64,000 bases of DNA from Casuarius casuarius (lineage: Eukaryota > Chordata > Aves > Casuariiformes > Casuariidae): contig PTFA01000082.1 in assembly GCA_003342895.1 (NCBI GenBank), positions 2,924,197 to 2,988,196 of the forward strand, written 5' to 3'. Of this stretch, positions 1 to 12,552 are shown piece after piece. Within the stretch, counting starts at the first letter, position 1. The number at the start of each line of letters is the position of its first letter. The translations under genes were made by a program, and so were the position numbers. The notes under the pieces are model-generated. The model saw only the letters and a list, made by a program, of their open reading frames with translations. It was not told where the DNA came from and searched no databases.

Positions 1-3000
1 ATTAAGAGCTACTACTCCAGTGTAAATGTGGCAAGCAACACACTATCCAAATCATTCCCACATTTGCTCTTGCGTTTTGGCAAGTATTTGTACTTGCTTG
101 AATATCACAGTAACATAAGCACAGCAGGGTCGCATCAGGAGGAAACAGCATGCTTGCAGCATCAATGAAATATTAAGACAGACTAATTATAAATCAAGGA
201 GATCATTAAACCTGCTGCCACGTCATTTCCTTTTGCCTAGGTTGGGAAGATGTCAGAATCACAGCAAGCTGTAGAGCTCTGCCACTAGAGTCACACTGTC
301 CAGCTTCTGAATATCCTTCTACCTTATTTGGGAAGTGTTGCACTATGCTACAGAACAATTATTTATTAGATAGTGTGGAACTGCACTGCTTTCAAAACCT
401 AATAAATCCACCTAGGCTCTATCTTCCCATTTTAAATTCTGAGAGGAAGTTGACATATTTTTAGCATACATATATTCTTCCTGCTAACATTCTTCCTTCC
501 ATGTATTCTATCCCTGCTAACAGAAACACGTAACAATTAGCCATCCTTTCACATATTTAACATCTATAGCCAAACTGCAAATTACATGGCTCTACACTGC
601 GTCGCTTACATCAGAAAGAAAATACTAATTTAACTCAGCAAATAAATGAATAACTATGACTTACTGTAGAAAGGTGTACCTCAGTATTAGTCGTTCTGGA
701 TCCCTACAATTAAAATACTCACAGAAAGTTGAATATAATTTTAACATCCTAGGTACAGACCTGCTTCCTAGACAGAACCACCCACCAACAGCTCTTCAAA
801 ACTCCTTGCTTTCTCTCTCACAGGAATGGAGAGTTTACTCTAACAAACTTCGAAGCACATTATACTGGTATCTTAATATCTCAAAATGCAGTATCAGAAA
901 AGAAACAATTCCTATTCTATGTCTGACCACCGGGTTTTTTTATTTTTTGTCATAATGCAGCTTTCTTCTGATATTAGCCTTAAAGGACCAGTACACAAGT
1001 TCTCCCTCTGTATAGAAGACTGTCTCAGAGTCTGGATCTGATGAAGTCTTTTGCCACAGATCCTATTCCTTCAGCCCCTTCTCCAGTACAGAAAAAAGAG
1101 TATGTCTAAAGACTACAGAAGGCATCAGGCTTACATGAACTAGATCAGGCACCAGAACTATTTTAGTCACTGAAACCTGCAGCTTGGCATAGACTATACA
1201 ACAAGAAGCAGGTTTAACTAACCCACACAGAGCTCTATTCTCTCTATTCTCAATTAGCTCATTTAAAGCTTTCAAAGGTATCACTAATGTATACTATGGT
1301 CTCCTGGGTAGACTCAAAGGAACATGTGGGTGAGAGTTTTTATGCAGACATCTTTCCTCCAGAAGCCTACTAAATCTTCTACCAAATGGTAGCTACAGTA
1401 ATTTTCAAAACTATTAAAATGAACTTATCCAGGCGTAACAATGCNTCCAGTCTTCTGCCAAACTTACAGCTATACAATGCATCAAATCTGACTGCAATCT
1501 TTGTCCACTTTTAGGATGAAGAGCAAAAAGGAGAAGCAAAAGGGTAAACAACTAAATGGCTGACCCAAAAAAAGAGGGGAAAAAAAAAAAAAAAGCGTGA
1601 ATCGGGACTTAACCTGAATTCTGAACACATGTAGAGTTGTCGTATTTGCTTCACAAAACACATGAACGAAACATTCATGATAAAATCATGCATTTAAATA
1701 ACTAATGAAGAATCATATTTTATAATGCAGTCAGCCAAACTGCTTGTAGTAATTACATAAAAGTTGCAATGAATACGCTCTGATTTATTGTGTAATGACA
1801 TACATAAAAAAGTGCATGTTCACAAATGCCCTTTAACTGAAGCAACCAAATATATTGATTATTTGCAACATATTAACAAAAGCATATCTATTTAATAGCA
1901 CTTAACACTGAGAGTTACAGAAAAAAAACAGAAAAGCATAACAGGAAAAATCAGAGTTCATAAAAGAATATATGTAAAATTGTTTAAGAAGTTCCTGCAT
2001 GTTTCTGTTTAAACAACTCATGTAAGAAAACATCAGGAAATGGTAATGCTAGGGTTTCTAAAGCAATATTCATTTGGCCATGTTAAATAATATTTTCTCT
2101 TCTTGCTTGAATGTACAGCAGATTACAGTATAGTTTACAACTGAACATGAGTGACACAATGAAATATGCCTATTACATAATGAATTCTGTAAATGGAAAT
2201 ATTAATAATAGGGTTGCAATATCTTGGACTCATCTTAAGACAATCAATTATACTGTTTTTCAAAGCCCCCCAAAATTACATGGCATCTTCTTTAGGACTA
2301 TTCATCCTGAATAAACATTGCACTAATAATACACTAACATTAAACGAAACATTTAAATTTCCAGTCTTAGTTTTTTACATGATAATTCTGAAATTTTGGG
2401 TTCCTGTAAATGCTAGAAGTCCTGTTAGAACAGTCGCACCAAACTTAACACACAGCAGCTTATGATTGTGCGTAATCAGGGCCATACATTGCACTGAATG
2501 TACTATTTTTTATATATCTTTTTTCCATTAAAGAAAATCCAAGGTTGTGTTTAAGAACGACATAATAACAGCGTCTGTATGGTACCAAAGCACCTCAAGC
2601 TCCCACCATGTATAGCTTCACAATGTTCTGGCAAGTACTGTTGCCAGAAAATAAAGTATAAAGCTGCTGTTGATGTGTGCAGAAGAAACAAACATGCATC
2701 AGGAAGAAAGGTCTAGATTGGTAGGACAAAACTTTGTGGAGGTTGCTGTATGGAAACATGAGGAAAGAAGAGAGATAGCAAGGGATCGAGACAGAAACAT
2801 GAGGGCAAGAAAAGTAAGAATGAGAAAGACATTTCAAAAGAGACTACTTCCCAAACACAGTTTTCATTTTTCTCCCCCACAGGCTGATTCCTCCAGACAG
2901 AGAACTGGTCAGTTAGAAGACAGAGAGATATGGCATGCCTTCATTCAGGCTCAAGGAGAGATTCTATAACTCTTGTGAAGTATTAGAGAAAGACAAATCC

Positions 3001-4456
3001 AGGTCCACAGATTCCTATGCAGTATCAGTAACCAAGCAAATCAAGCAAACCAACCAATATCAGTAATTTTAGAAATCCAATTAAAGTATAAGGAAAACGA
3101 TGTCTGCATCAGGGTTTAATGTCCTATGAAGAGAAGAAATTCTGGAGATCATTCTTTTCTTGGAATACAATTATTTAAAAGATTAGAAATGTAAAATTAA
3201 GTGACACTGTAAAAAGACAAGTAAACAAATGTAATCCTTCCTCCCAGTACAGTGGCAATCTTTACTGCATTCATTCAAATTGTGAGGCTTATCAATAATT
3301 TTTGAAACTTGTGACTAATTCATTTATTAATAAATATTATTGTTAAGGAAATCTTGTGTTATACGTGCAGTGAATATTTACCATGTGTTCAGAATCAAGT
3401 CAATTGGGAACAGCGCCCCTACTCGCCTGATCCATTATCAAGCTTAGCCAGAATAACAGACTGTGCTGGGTCAAAAGGCTCCTTGAGTTTATTAGGCTCT
3501 TCCAACATTGTGAGCAAATATTCATGAATTGTCCACTTGTGCGACTTTTAGAAATCATTTCTTCATATTATTTCAAACATCTGCAACAAGGTATCATTGC
3601 TAGTCATTTCTGAACTGCTAATCTAGGGGGTAAAAAGCAATGCAATAGTTTTCTTTTAAATTAGTGTTTCTTCTTCCCTCTGCCCTACCTTTGCAAAAAT
3701 TAAAAAGCATATGAATTATGTTCAGTTTTTCAAAACAATTAAATCTATGTCTAAAAAAACAGAACATTAAAAAAAAGGATGAATTTTCAATAAAATTAAG
3801 AACATCTGAATCCAAACTGCTACTCACTGAAATTATTTTGAAATCTTACCAACTATAGCATTAGCTGCCAAGGGAATACCAAATTTAATCATAAACTCAA
3901 CAAACTCTGAATATCTTCTTTATGTAGACCAACATTCAAGAAACCAATCCCAAATGATGTCATTTGTCCAGAGATGCTCAAAACTCTCTGTGCTTGCTGC
4001 AAAAGAGAGAGATGGGAGGCTGCACGTACTGAAACTGTGTCCCTTCAGCTGCACCATGCAGGTATCGGCATCACTTTTTCTTCTGTGTCTAGATGCAATT
4101 CCTATACTAGAGCCAGTCCACTCTAACTTCCCTGTCACAGCAGAGCATGACTACCCTTGTAGTCAGCCCTTTCAGCCATAAAACTTTGCTAAATTCCTTT
4201 TTCTGTTCCAACAGAGCAAGACAACTATATCTAGGAAGTCGGGGCAGCTCTTAGCTTGGGGCTTATGGAGTCTATCCCCACCAGCACCTTATAACTCTAG
4301 GAAAAATCTTCCTAAGTGCACTTTCCCCGCTGTGCTAAGCACAAGTCACATATGTTCATACTGAGTTTGGCCCCACAGAACCCCAGAGGAGGAAGCGTAC
4401 ATGAGAATGTGAGGAACGCAGTGGAAGCAGATTATGCCTACACCATAGCCCTTGCA

Positions 4457-4487
4457 GGGGTTGGAGGGGAGGGGAAGGGAAATTCCC
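4457..4487 (+). promoter_or_regulatory. G-quadruplex-type G-run block joined to a GGGAAATTCCC dyad
   Basis: Four G runs (GGGG, GGGG, GGGG, GGG) separated by loops of 6, 1 and 2 bases lie at 4457-4479. The last run is also the left half of the perfect 11-bp palindrome GGGAAATTCCC at 4477-4487, which fits the kappa-B consensus. The motifs are seen directly; any activity is inference. Confidence 0.35.
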
Positions 4488-6600
4488 ACCACCTCAAAAA
4501 CTTTAAAGCCACCACCTCTGAGGGAAGTGATGCCTCAGCTCCCGCAGAGCAAGAGGCGATATATGCAGTTCTCCATGCAGAAATTCTCTACGTCAGAACA
4601 GTTTGTCCTTTCATTCTATAAATGTCATAATAAAAAGAGGAAAGATAACTGTAAAATTCAGTATTATTAAGGTAAAAGGTATGCATCTGGCTTGCCATCA
4701 ATGTGTGTAGCCTCTCTCTATTGTTGTGGGAGTGAAGCTTCGAATAGCGTAATTAAGATTGAAGTTAGTAAACATTTTTGTGAGAAATTTGTAGGGGGAT
4801 GAGGATAGACCTAGCAGAGCCTACAACTTCCATTATCTTATGGCTGTTGCTACAGTCACCAGTTACTTTTGCTTGAATGATATGGAAGAGGACAAATGGA
4901 AGTCTTGTCAGTTCTATGAGTACTCTAGCTAAGCATCTAGGAAAGAAAGGATCTTTGTCTGGCAGATAAACTCTCAAGTCCAACTAAAAAATCTCCTTCC
5001 ACCAAGACGTACTGTTAATGAATCTTCAAAGCATAGCTTAAAATGGCAAGATCACGTACCTTGTTGGTTTAAGTTATACCAGTACCCCAAATAAAATGAG
5101 ATATACAAAGGCACCTTTTAGTGCTATTATTGTGTTTATATGAAGATGTTTCTGATCTATAAACGTCATAAAACATCCTGTAAGTCTATAATGCATTAAG
5201 TATGGACTAGACCTCAGAGTAGGAATAGCAGGCTTTATCTATAAACAAGTGTCTTTCACAGTTAATGTGTAAACAACACTGAAGAAGAGTTAAAATGAAT
5301 CCTGAAATCTTTACTCAGTTCAGGAACCCTCTTACTTGGTTAAACTCTGCTTACAAAAAAACAAGCAAAAATACTTTGCATGAGTAGAAGCCCAATTTGC
5401 ACTCCACCAATCTTATGAAGGGTCTTGCCTAAGCAAACCGTGATCTCAACATGCAAAATTTAAAACTTAACTGTTAGTTTATAATAAACAGAGCTGCTCA
5501 GAAATGCTGTGAGCAACAATAGAAGGCCTGGCTGTGTTTTTATTTATGTATGCATTTTATTAGTAGGGTTCAAAAAGTATTCAGTGAATAGCCAATATCA
5601 GCAGTGTTCTCTCCCAGTGCTAACTTCTTACTCAGCTTTTTCCACCATATAGAGGAAAAAAAAAAAAATCCTATAATCCCAGANAGATTCACCATCATCC
5701 TGTCACGGGCCACTTTCAAGCCAGCATTTGCTGTGCAAGATATGACGTTTATCTGATACAGTTACATGCATCTCCGTGGTATTTTGGGATATAAACTGCT
5801 GTTATATCTTGAACATTGCCATATTTACTGACCTCTCCTCTTCTCAGTACTTTGGATTTTAGAGAGAAAAAAAAAAGATCAATCTAAAGTAAGTTGAATT
5901 CAGTGAATTTCAGTCACAGAAAAATTTTGGTTCATTTAAGTTCAAATCAGACACTGCAGTTTATGTTCATGCTAATGAAATTCAGACAAACTACTCTGGC
6001 TGCAGGCCCACTGGCTTCTGGCTGAAGAGTACACACAGCTGGATGCCTGTAAATCGGGCAGGACAGAGTTTCTGCATATAGGTTAATGGCTGTTCTGCGT
6101 CATCAACGTATAAGAGTACAGACACTGAGCCAAAGATCTCAAAACAGCATTTTGCCTGACTGGCAACCTTCTAATAAAAACAAAGCTTATTTTTCAGTCT
6201 GTATCACGCTGCATGATGTGAAGATTAACAAAATAGACTGCACTAAAGCAAGAGGGATAGAGGGAAAATTATATCTCTATTGATCTACAGTGACTTAAGC
6301 TTATAGCTACATAGTCACTTTAATCCATCACAGATCCATGCTGACACCAAAACAATCACTTCCATCTTCTCTTGCTTGTTCTCACTGACACCATTAGGCT
6401 GGCAGAAGGATTTGGGCAGATACAAAAAGGAACTGAGTAAATGATGTGGCAAGTTCCTTTTCTACGAACGTTCTGTTGTGTCAAGGTAAAATGTTTTGTT
6501 ATGGGTGATATTTTTGTGGCTATAGCCTGTATTTTTCTAAAACAAAACCAAAGATGAGGTTAATCAGTATCTGTTTCACTCTGCAAGGGAAATGTATTCA

Positions 6601-6622
6601 AATTATTATTATTATTATTATT
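6601..6622. repeat. (ATT)n microsatellite
   Basis: About seven units of ATT run uninterrupted, then a short T run follows. It is intronic. Confidence 0.9.
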
Positions 6623-8455
6623 TTTAACTCTGCAAGTGTAGTTTTAAATCCAGTTCTGCTCACTCTTATCTTAAAAATCTGACACTAAGAAACTCACACC
6701 TGCAAACGTGCCTTTAGTCTAATAAATATAGCCACCCTAAAGATTACTGCTAGCACAGGGAAAGTAGATGGAAGGCTGGAAGACCACCTTCACAGTAACA
6801 AACATGTAAAGCTGAATTTACATAATGACTTAACTATTGCTTGACACACTCAATTCAACAGCTTTTTGCGAGATAGTCATAAAAGAGAGGTTTGAAACTT
6901 TGAAAAAATAATGGACAAAACACATTTTTGTGGCTATTTATGATAAAAATTTTGTTAAGACACCTTTCGACAGTTACTTTGCATTAGTGAAGCAGCTGGC
7001 TGAAAAACCTTTGTGAGCACCTTCACAGAAATNTATTTTAGGTTATTTCCCCCTCCCTGAATAAGCATAAGGTAAAAAGGCAGACCAAACTTTGAACAAC
7101 TGGAAGTAAATTCCACTTAACATAAGATTTTGAACCTGAAATACTATTCAAATCATTCGTTCAGTTTTTGGATGAAGATCTCTGATCCAAACCATAAAGT
7201 GCACTTCAAACAAGTGACGATTTCCTATAGTAGCTCTGAGCAGCTTACAGAAAATCATCATTTTCACTGGAATATAGATCTGCAAAATGAGTAATATTTT
7301 TCTGGTAACAAAGTATTTTCACTTGTATCTGTAAAAAGCTTTACCATGATTCATTCACTTGATTCNTAAAAGCATTTTTCTGATTGCATATGTGGATTAT
7401 AAACACAGTCATTATGCAGTACTCCTACTAAGTCTGGACTATAAACCAGAAAAAAGAAGTAAACAGGCAGTCTACTGCTGCATATTTATACTCTTCCATT
7501 AGGTAACCTCTTTAACACTAAAGAAAATGTACTACGACCTTAATACCAGGTGCGTAGTCATCACCACTGAAAATCTAGTTGGTTATATCCTCTTCTGTCC
7601 CTTGTCCACTGTTTTCTTTCCCTTTCAATCTGCAGAAAATATTCAGCTATCTTCTGAGAAGTAGCAGTAGTCCCTTTATTTAAAATCAGAATTATCACCA
7701 GAACTTAAAACCCAAACTTCTTAAAAGTCAGTTATAGAGCAATGCACACACAGAGTAAAATCAGTGTTTCTTTCCCAACCTTCCTGGTAACTTTCTCTTG
7801 TATTTTACCTAAAATATTGGAAACAATTTTTAGGATTGCATGAAAACTTATGTTTGCATACAATCACACATAGTTTAAAATTATTGTTAATCCACAGACC
7901 TCCTCCTAAGGAACAGTTTTCATGGTCCAGCAAGTGAGGGTTTATACAGTAACCCAACAGAAACACTTTCAGAATCCAATATGCTGCTTATAACCTGTGT
8001 GATGATGTTCAGCTCTAGAACTAATTTAACAGATGTTGTAAATAGGAACTTATGAGATGGAGCGTCCAATATCTTACGGAGTGCGTTTACATCCTGCATT
8101 TACTATGTAATTTTCATTCTGAACTTGCCAATTTTAGAGGCAAGAAGCCCAAATTACCTTCTCAAAACACATGCTAATGTGACAGATATTACAGTTTGGT
8201 TGGACACTCATTTTGAGTTAAAAATACTAGATTGAACCTCCCAAAACAAATACTGGTACATTCAAACTCCAAATGTTTAAAGGCTGAAGAAAATATAAAA
8301 ACTGCTCATCTCTTCTGCCTTTCAAAAAATGGTGGAATCCAGACATACAAACTATAATGGGCAAGTTTTACCAAAAACAAAAAAATTTTTCTTTTAAAAC
8401 CTAAAATTAGGNACTGAGCTGTTCAAAGTTGAATATTTAATTACAAACAGTAAGA

Positions 8456-8461
8456 ACTTAC
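8456..8461 (-). other. PDE10A: 5' splice donor of the PDE10A exon
   Basis: On the minus strand the exon ends GAAG and is followed by gtaagt, the consensus U1-binding donor. It leaves one base of a split codon (phase 1), as expected if the next exon opens by completing a GAx or GGx codon. Confidence 0.9.
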
Positions 8462-8590
8462 CTTCCTGTCTGTTATTTTTCCTTTTTAGCCATTTTTCCA
8501 CAGTTTCTGCACTTACACTTTCTGACACAAATTCATCCAGTACCTGGGGGTGGAGAGAAAGATAGGCCTTCACTTTCTCATCAGTTAAAC
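8462..8590 (-). CDS. PDE10A: PDE10A internal coding exon (N-terminal region upstream of GAF-A)
   Basis: PDE10A is a dual cAMP/cGMP phosphodiesterase, with N-terminal GAF-A and GAF-B domains and a C-terminal catalytic domain; it is best known from striatal medium spiny neurons. Read on the minus strand, this exon gives two bases finishing a split codon, then 42 codons, then one base of the next codon. The peptide contains [32 protein letters not shown] and LKRKNNRQE, which matches what I recall of vertebrate PDE10A just after the alternative first exons. No catalytic or GAF residues lie in this exon. It starts after a pyrimidine-rich tract ending in TTTTGCAG and ends GAAG followed by gtaagt, both near-consensus splice sites. 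The first bases (GT) complete xGT, so an upstream exon ending in A would give Ser and one ending in G would give Gly, fitting the two known N-termini. The RQE before the donor differs from the mammalian sequence I recall. It is a partial gene: no other exon is recognised here. Confidence 0.95.
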
Positions 8591-8611
8591 CTGCAAAAGA
8601 GAAAATTAATT
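8591..8611 (-). other. PDE10A: 3' splice acceptor and pyrimidine tract of the PDE10A exon
   Basis: On the minus strand this reads a TTAAT-rich stretch that could hold a branch point, then TTTTCTCTTTTGCAG immediately before the exon. It is a near-ideal acceptor and fixes the exon start at 8590. Confidence 0.9.
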
Positions 8612-11600
8612 AATTATACTATTCGTATAACAATCCCCGTAAGAAATAATACAGAGTCCCCAGTGTTTATCAGTGTCCTGTTGTTTAACATGTTTATTGA
8701 ATATATGCCCATTTAGAACATGGATGATGTGACTGGGGCAAGTGAATAAAACAGAAAATGGGTAAGTAGCTTTGACAGGAAACAGAGGATGCAGAAGCAA
8801 TTCAAAAAAAAAAAAAAAAGCAACATGCCTAAAGTAAGAAAGGTCTCCACATGCACTTTCTGTTGAGTAAGTGGCTTGAGATTGCAACAAATGGGAAATA
8901 AAAAGCAACTTGGGATTTTTTTTCAGTGAAATCAGAACAGTTTAAACAAGCTAAACAGGGAAACAACTAGCTGTGGGGGCTCAGGCTGCATATAGCAGTA
9001 ACAGAGAATGAGTAATGCAAGTGTTTGCAGTGTTAGAGGTTTCTGATGAAGAAATAGACAGTTTTGGCCATTCTGAACTTATNTATTTGCAAGATATGGA
9101 AGAGGATGTATCAGAGACAGTTGATAGAGCAAGACTGGGTGGGGGGAGATAGAAGAAAGCAAGCAGCAAATTCAGTATTCTCACTGCAACAGCAAAAGCA
9201 ATAAAAACTATTATATAACATCAAAATCAGGTGCAAATTTTAAAAGTACTGGACTTATGTCACTGTAGAAACAGAAACAGTGTATTCACATGCAAGCTTC
9301 CATTATCTAGTAATTCAGTTATCAAAATAAAATTAAAGGCCTTTACAATATTTGCAGTAAGAAGAAAACTCTAGTACATGCTTTAAGTAGTGAAGCAAAA
9401 TTGAAGCTCTCAAACCCCCGGTATAAACACAAATAAATTTCCAGTTTCATAGAATTACAAACTTATTATACCGTTCAAAAACTGACTGAACCAAAACCAC
9501 TAGCCTCAGGAACATTCAAGTACCTATACACACATTTTTCAGGGGAGAATGGGAAACAAGTGCAACTGTCCTGAGGGAGTGAGAGTCACATTTTCAGAAA
9601 CGGAGCATACACTGAATAGAAAAGTGTTAACTAATTCTGAGGGCAACAGGAGCAACAATTGCTGTAGCGACCCTAAATACTCCTCCTCCTCCAGAGTTGT
9701 GTGCATATAAACATAACTGTTTCAGTGCAGCTGTAAACTCACCACAGAAAGCAGATCAGGATTCAGCACTATAGAAACTTCGCCCAAACAGCACTGAGCT
9801 CTTTCAGAGAACATTCATGCTATAAAATAACATCAATTTTCCTATTTTATGCTTAGCACAGTATCAGAATACGCTGAAAACAACTATAGTGTATTTAAAT
9901 GCTAGTAAGAAATTGCAACCTTTAAGCTGTCTTACAAGTTTCAGTATGAAAACATTGAGGTAGCAATACCAAAACACAAACCCAAGACTACCGCCTGCAC
10001 AGCACTTGACCCCCATGGACTGCCCCATCTCATTTGCATGCCCACCATCGCCAGCTGCCCTCACCAGTCCAAACCAGCTTTAAATACAGTCCTCTTAATG
10101 GAAGTATGTTGCAGCTCCTGGTGGATATCATAGTCTCCAATATCAACTTTCCCCCATTTAGGCAAAAATTTACAGATCTGGATCATCTGAATTACAGAAC
10201 TAACTGAGCATCCTGACTTTCGTTAGTGAAGAAGAAAGGGTTTTTTTTCCAAATCAGCAAGAGCAGGGGATGATCACCCACTGGGGAAAAAAACAAAACA
10301 AAAAAACCCCAACTTCAAGTGTCTAACCTTAGACAATGGTTTGTAAATGCAGATCATAATCCATCTATAAAGAAGTACTTGTTCCACATGAATGAAAAAC
10401 ATATTTCCTGCCAACACAGATATTATCCCATATAGTGAAAAATTAGACTATAGTCTTGTAATTTGCTAGACTAAGAAAAATATAGTATTTTGACATATTA
10501 CATTTTCTAACTGAATAGTAATAAAATTTGAAAAGAAAATATGTGCTTGGAGAATCACTCATAGTGACCGTAAGGTTTTGTAGATTTATCTGAGTTAAGC
10601 ATCAGGAAGTTATCAAAATGTATCTGTTTTTTAAGTTTTGGATGAAAAATGATTGATACAGGTTGGTCACCAAGACTCCCTTTAGACTGCAAAGAAAAAA
10701 AAAAACAATATTTTTTGCTTCTAAGTAAAAACTAGTAACTGTCCAGAAGGTTTGAGTTGTGTTTTAAGTGAACATAACTTTCTTATATGTGCAGTCTATT
10801 CCTTGACTTCAATGGAAGTATTTATTTGATTCAAACTTTTATGGGACATGCTCTTTGTAATACAGATGACAAAATTCAGTACATTGTCAATTTTATAACT
10901 AAGACTTCAGTCTACATGTCCCAGACATGCTGCAATTTCAGCAACCTGAAGGTGAAAGCTCTGCTTTAACCTTATATGGAAAAGTGATTCATTGAACTGA
11001 TAAATCCTACAATAATCTTTAAAGCACCCTCCTTTATTTCGCTAGAGGCATCTGTGCAGATGTGCTTTTTCAATCTCAGGTTTTTAGATGGGAGCGAGCA
11101 GAANAGGATTTAAAACTACACTTGCAGAGTTAAAAAAAAAAAAAAATAATGTAACATTCTATATAGAATGAAACAGATTTATCTGTCCTCCTCATCTTTG
11201 GTCTACTGCATAGAAAAATGTATACTACAGCCACATAAACACACACACAGAAAATACACAAAATATAACATTACTAAAATGTAACATCAACAGAACAGAA
11301 AACAATTCTTTAATGTAAGCTCAAACATTTTGTGTTATATGTATGTTAAGGCAAAAGTGTTGTAAAGAAGCTAGACTATAAAGTGTTTTACAACTGTGCA
11401 TAAACAATTATTTTATGGTATCGATAGAGCCCTCCACATTATGAATTTTTTTTACATAGGACTTGCGATGAGAGTGCATGTTAAATGATGGATAAAGTTG
11501 GTCTCTACTTCCAAGTTCTGAAAACTTGTAGCACATACATTTTGTATTTTAAATATCAGCATCTTCTTCTTTCAATTTTTATAGTCTTTTAATTCTGAAA

Positions 11601-12499
11601 TATGCAAGAAAATGCATTTCAGGATTAAAAGGAAAAGATTAATAACATTTGAATAAAAAGGAAAATACTACTTATACTACCCCCTCCCAAAAAACCACAT
11701 ACACACACGATAATGATGGCTATCAAATTTTCTATTAATATGGTAAAGTAATGGTTAGAATGGTAAAGTATCTGGGACAACAAACTTTTCTACATATATT
11801 TACATTAGAAGCAGCTCTCCACTGCTCCTTTCTGCNCACCTGTACCCAAGACGCATAACAGATATTAAATTAACAATTTATTAGCCAGAAATGTCATTTC
11901 CCGCTTGCTGGGAAGACCTCATGCACAAAACGTCAACTTCCTCTACGCAACGGGAAGCCTCCGGCTGACTTCAGTGGTGCCAGGCCTTCTCTTGTTTTCT
12001 TAACCAGTTCTGGCAAGGAGCACAAGTCTACACATCAACATTACCTAACACGAAAAGGGGTAGCAACTAATACATTCAAAAGTTTGTTGATTTATACATC
12101 TTCTCACAAGTAGTTCAAACAAAAGCTCCCCTCATTTCTTTTAACGTAAATGCAGAAAGCATTTCCTCTCCTATCTGGTGAGGTAGCAAAGATTCATAAC
12201 CTTGTTTCCTTTGAGGCCCTAGTGCACTGCTCAGTATTTTTGCCAGAATGATTCTCCTTTCCTGGAAACAAACCTGTCCTCAGACAGAGCCGTGGTAGTA
12301 TCAAGAGGGACTAGCACTCAGGTGTGCTGAACTCTGGCCAACAGCTTCGCATGCACCAGGCCAGAAAACACGCACAGACTGGCATGACTGTCATTCTTCA
12401 GGGAATTAAAGAAGGAATCCTGCATTCTGGTCGCCTGACCATTCATTCCATTTGTGCACTGGAGTTTAGTTTCCTGATTCATACGTATCCTGTTTAATT

Positions 12500-12552
12500 A
12501 AAAAAAAAAAAAAAAAGCGCATACGCATGCACACAGACACACGCACACACAA
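12500..12552. repeat. Poly-A followed by an alternating purine-pyrimidine (CA/CG) tract
   Basis: A run of 17 A is followed from 12517 by GCGCATACGCATGCACAC and then further CA-rich sequence. The tract is alternating purine-pyrimidine almost throughout, the composition that favours left-handed DNA. It is a degenerate CA microsatellite with several CpG steps. Confidence 0.8.

Larger units (their letters stand above)
1..8455 (-). other. PDE10A intron downstream of the exon (partial), non-coding
   Basis: This is AT-rich intronic sequence lying 3' of the exon in the direction of transcription. I looked for the next PDE10A exon (the start of GAF-A, around GVVYELNSY) on the minus strand and did not find it. 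Visible structure is limited to short poly-A/T tracts (for example near 1580 and 5655), an ATT repeat at 6601-6622, a G-rich block with a dyad at 4457-4487, and single N bases. Open frames here are short and have no recognisable similarity or splice context. Confidence 0.75.

Noticed and set aside
1..8455. Next PDE10A exon (start of GAF-A)
   Set aside because: Searched by eye on the minus strand for GVVYELNSY-type codons and found none; it is expected beyond the window start.
8606..8908. 100-codon minus-strand frame next to the PDE10A exon
   Set aside because: It is in the intron just upstream of the acceptor and crosses a poly-A/T tract; not part of the PDE10A protein.
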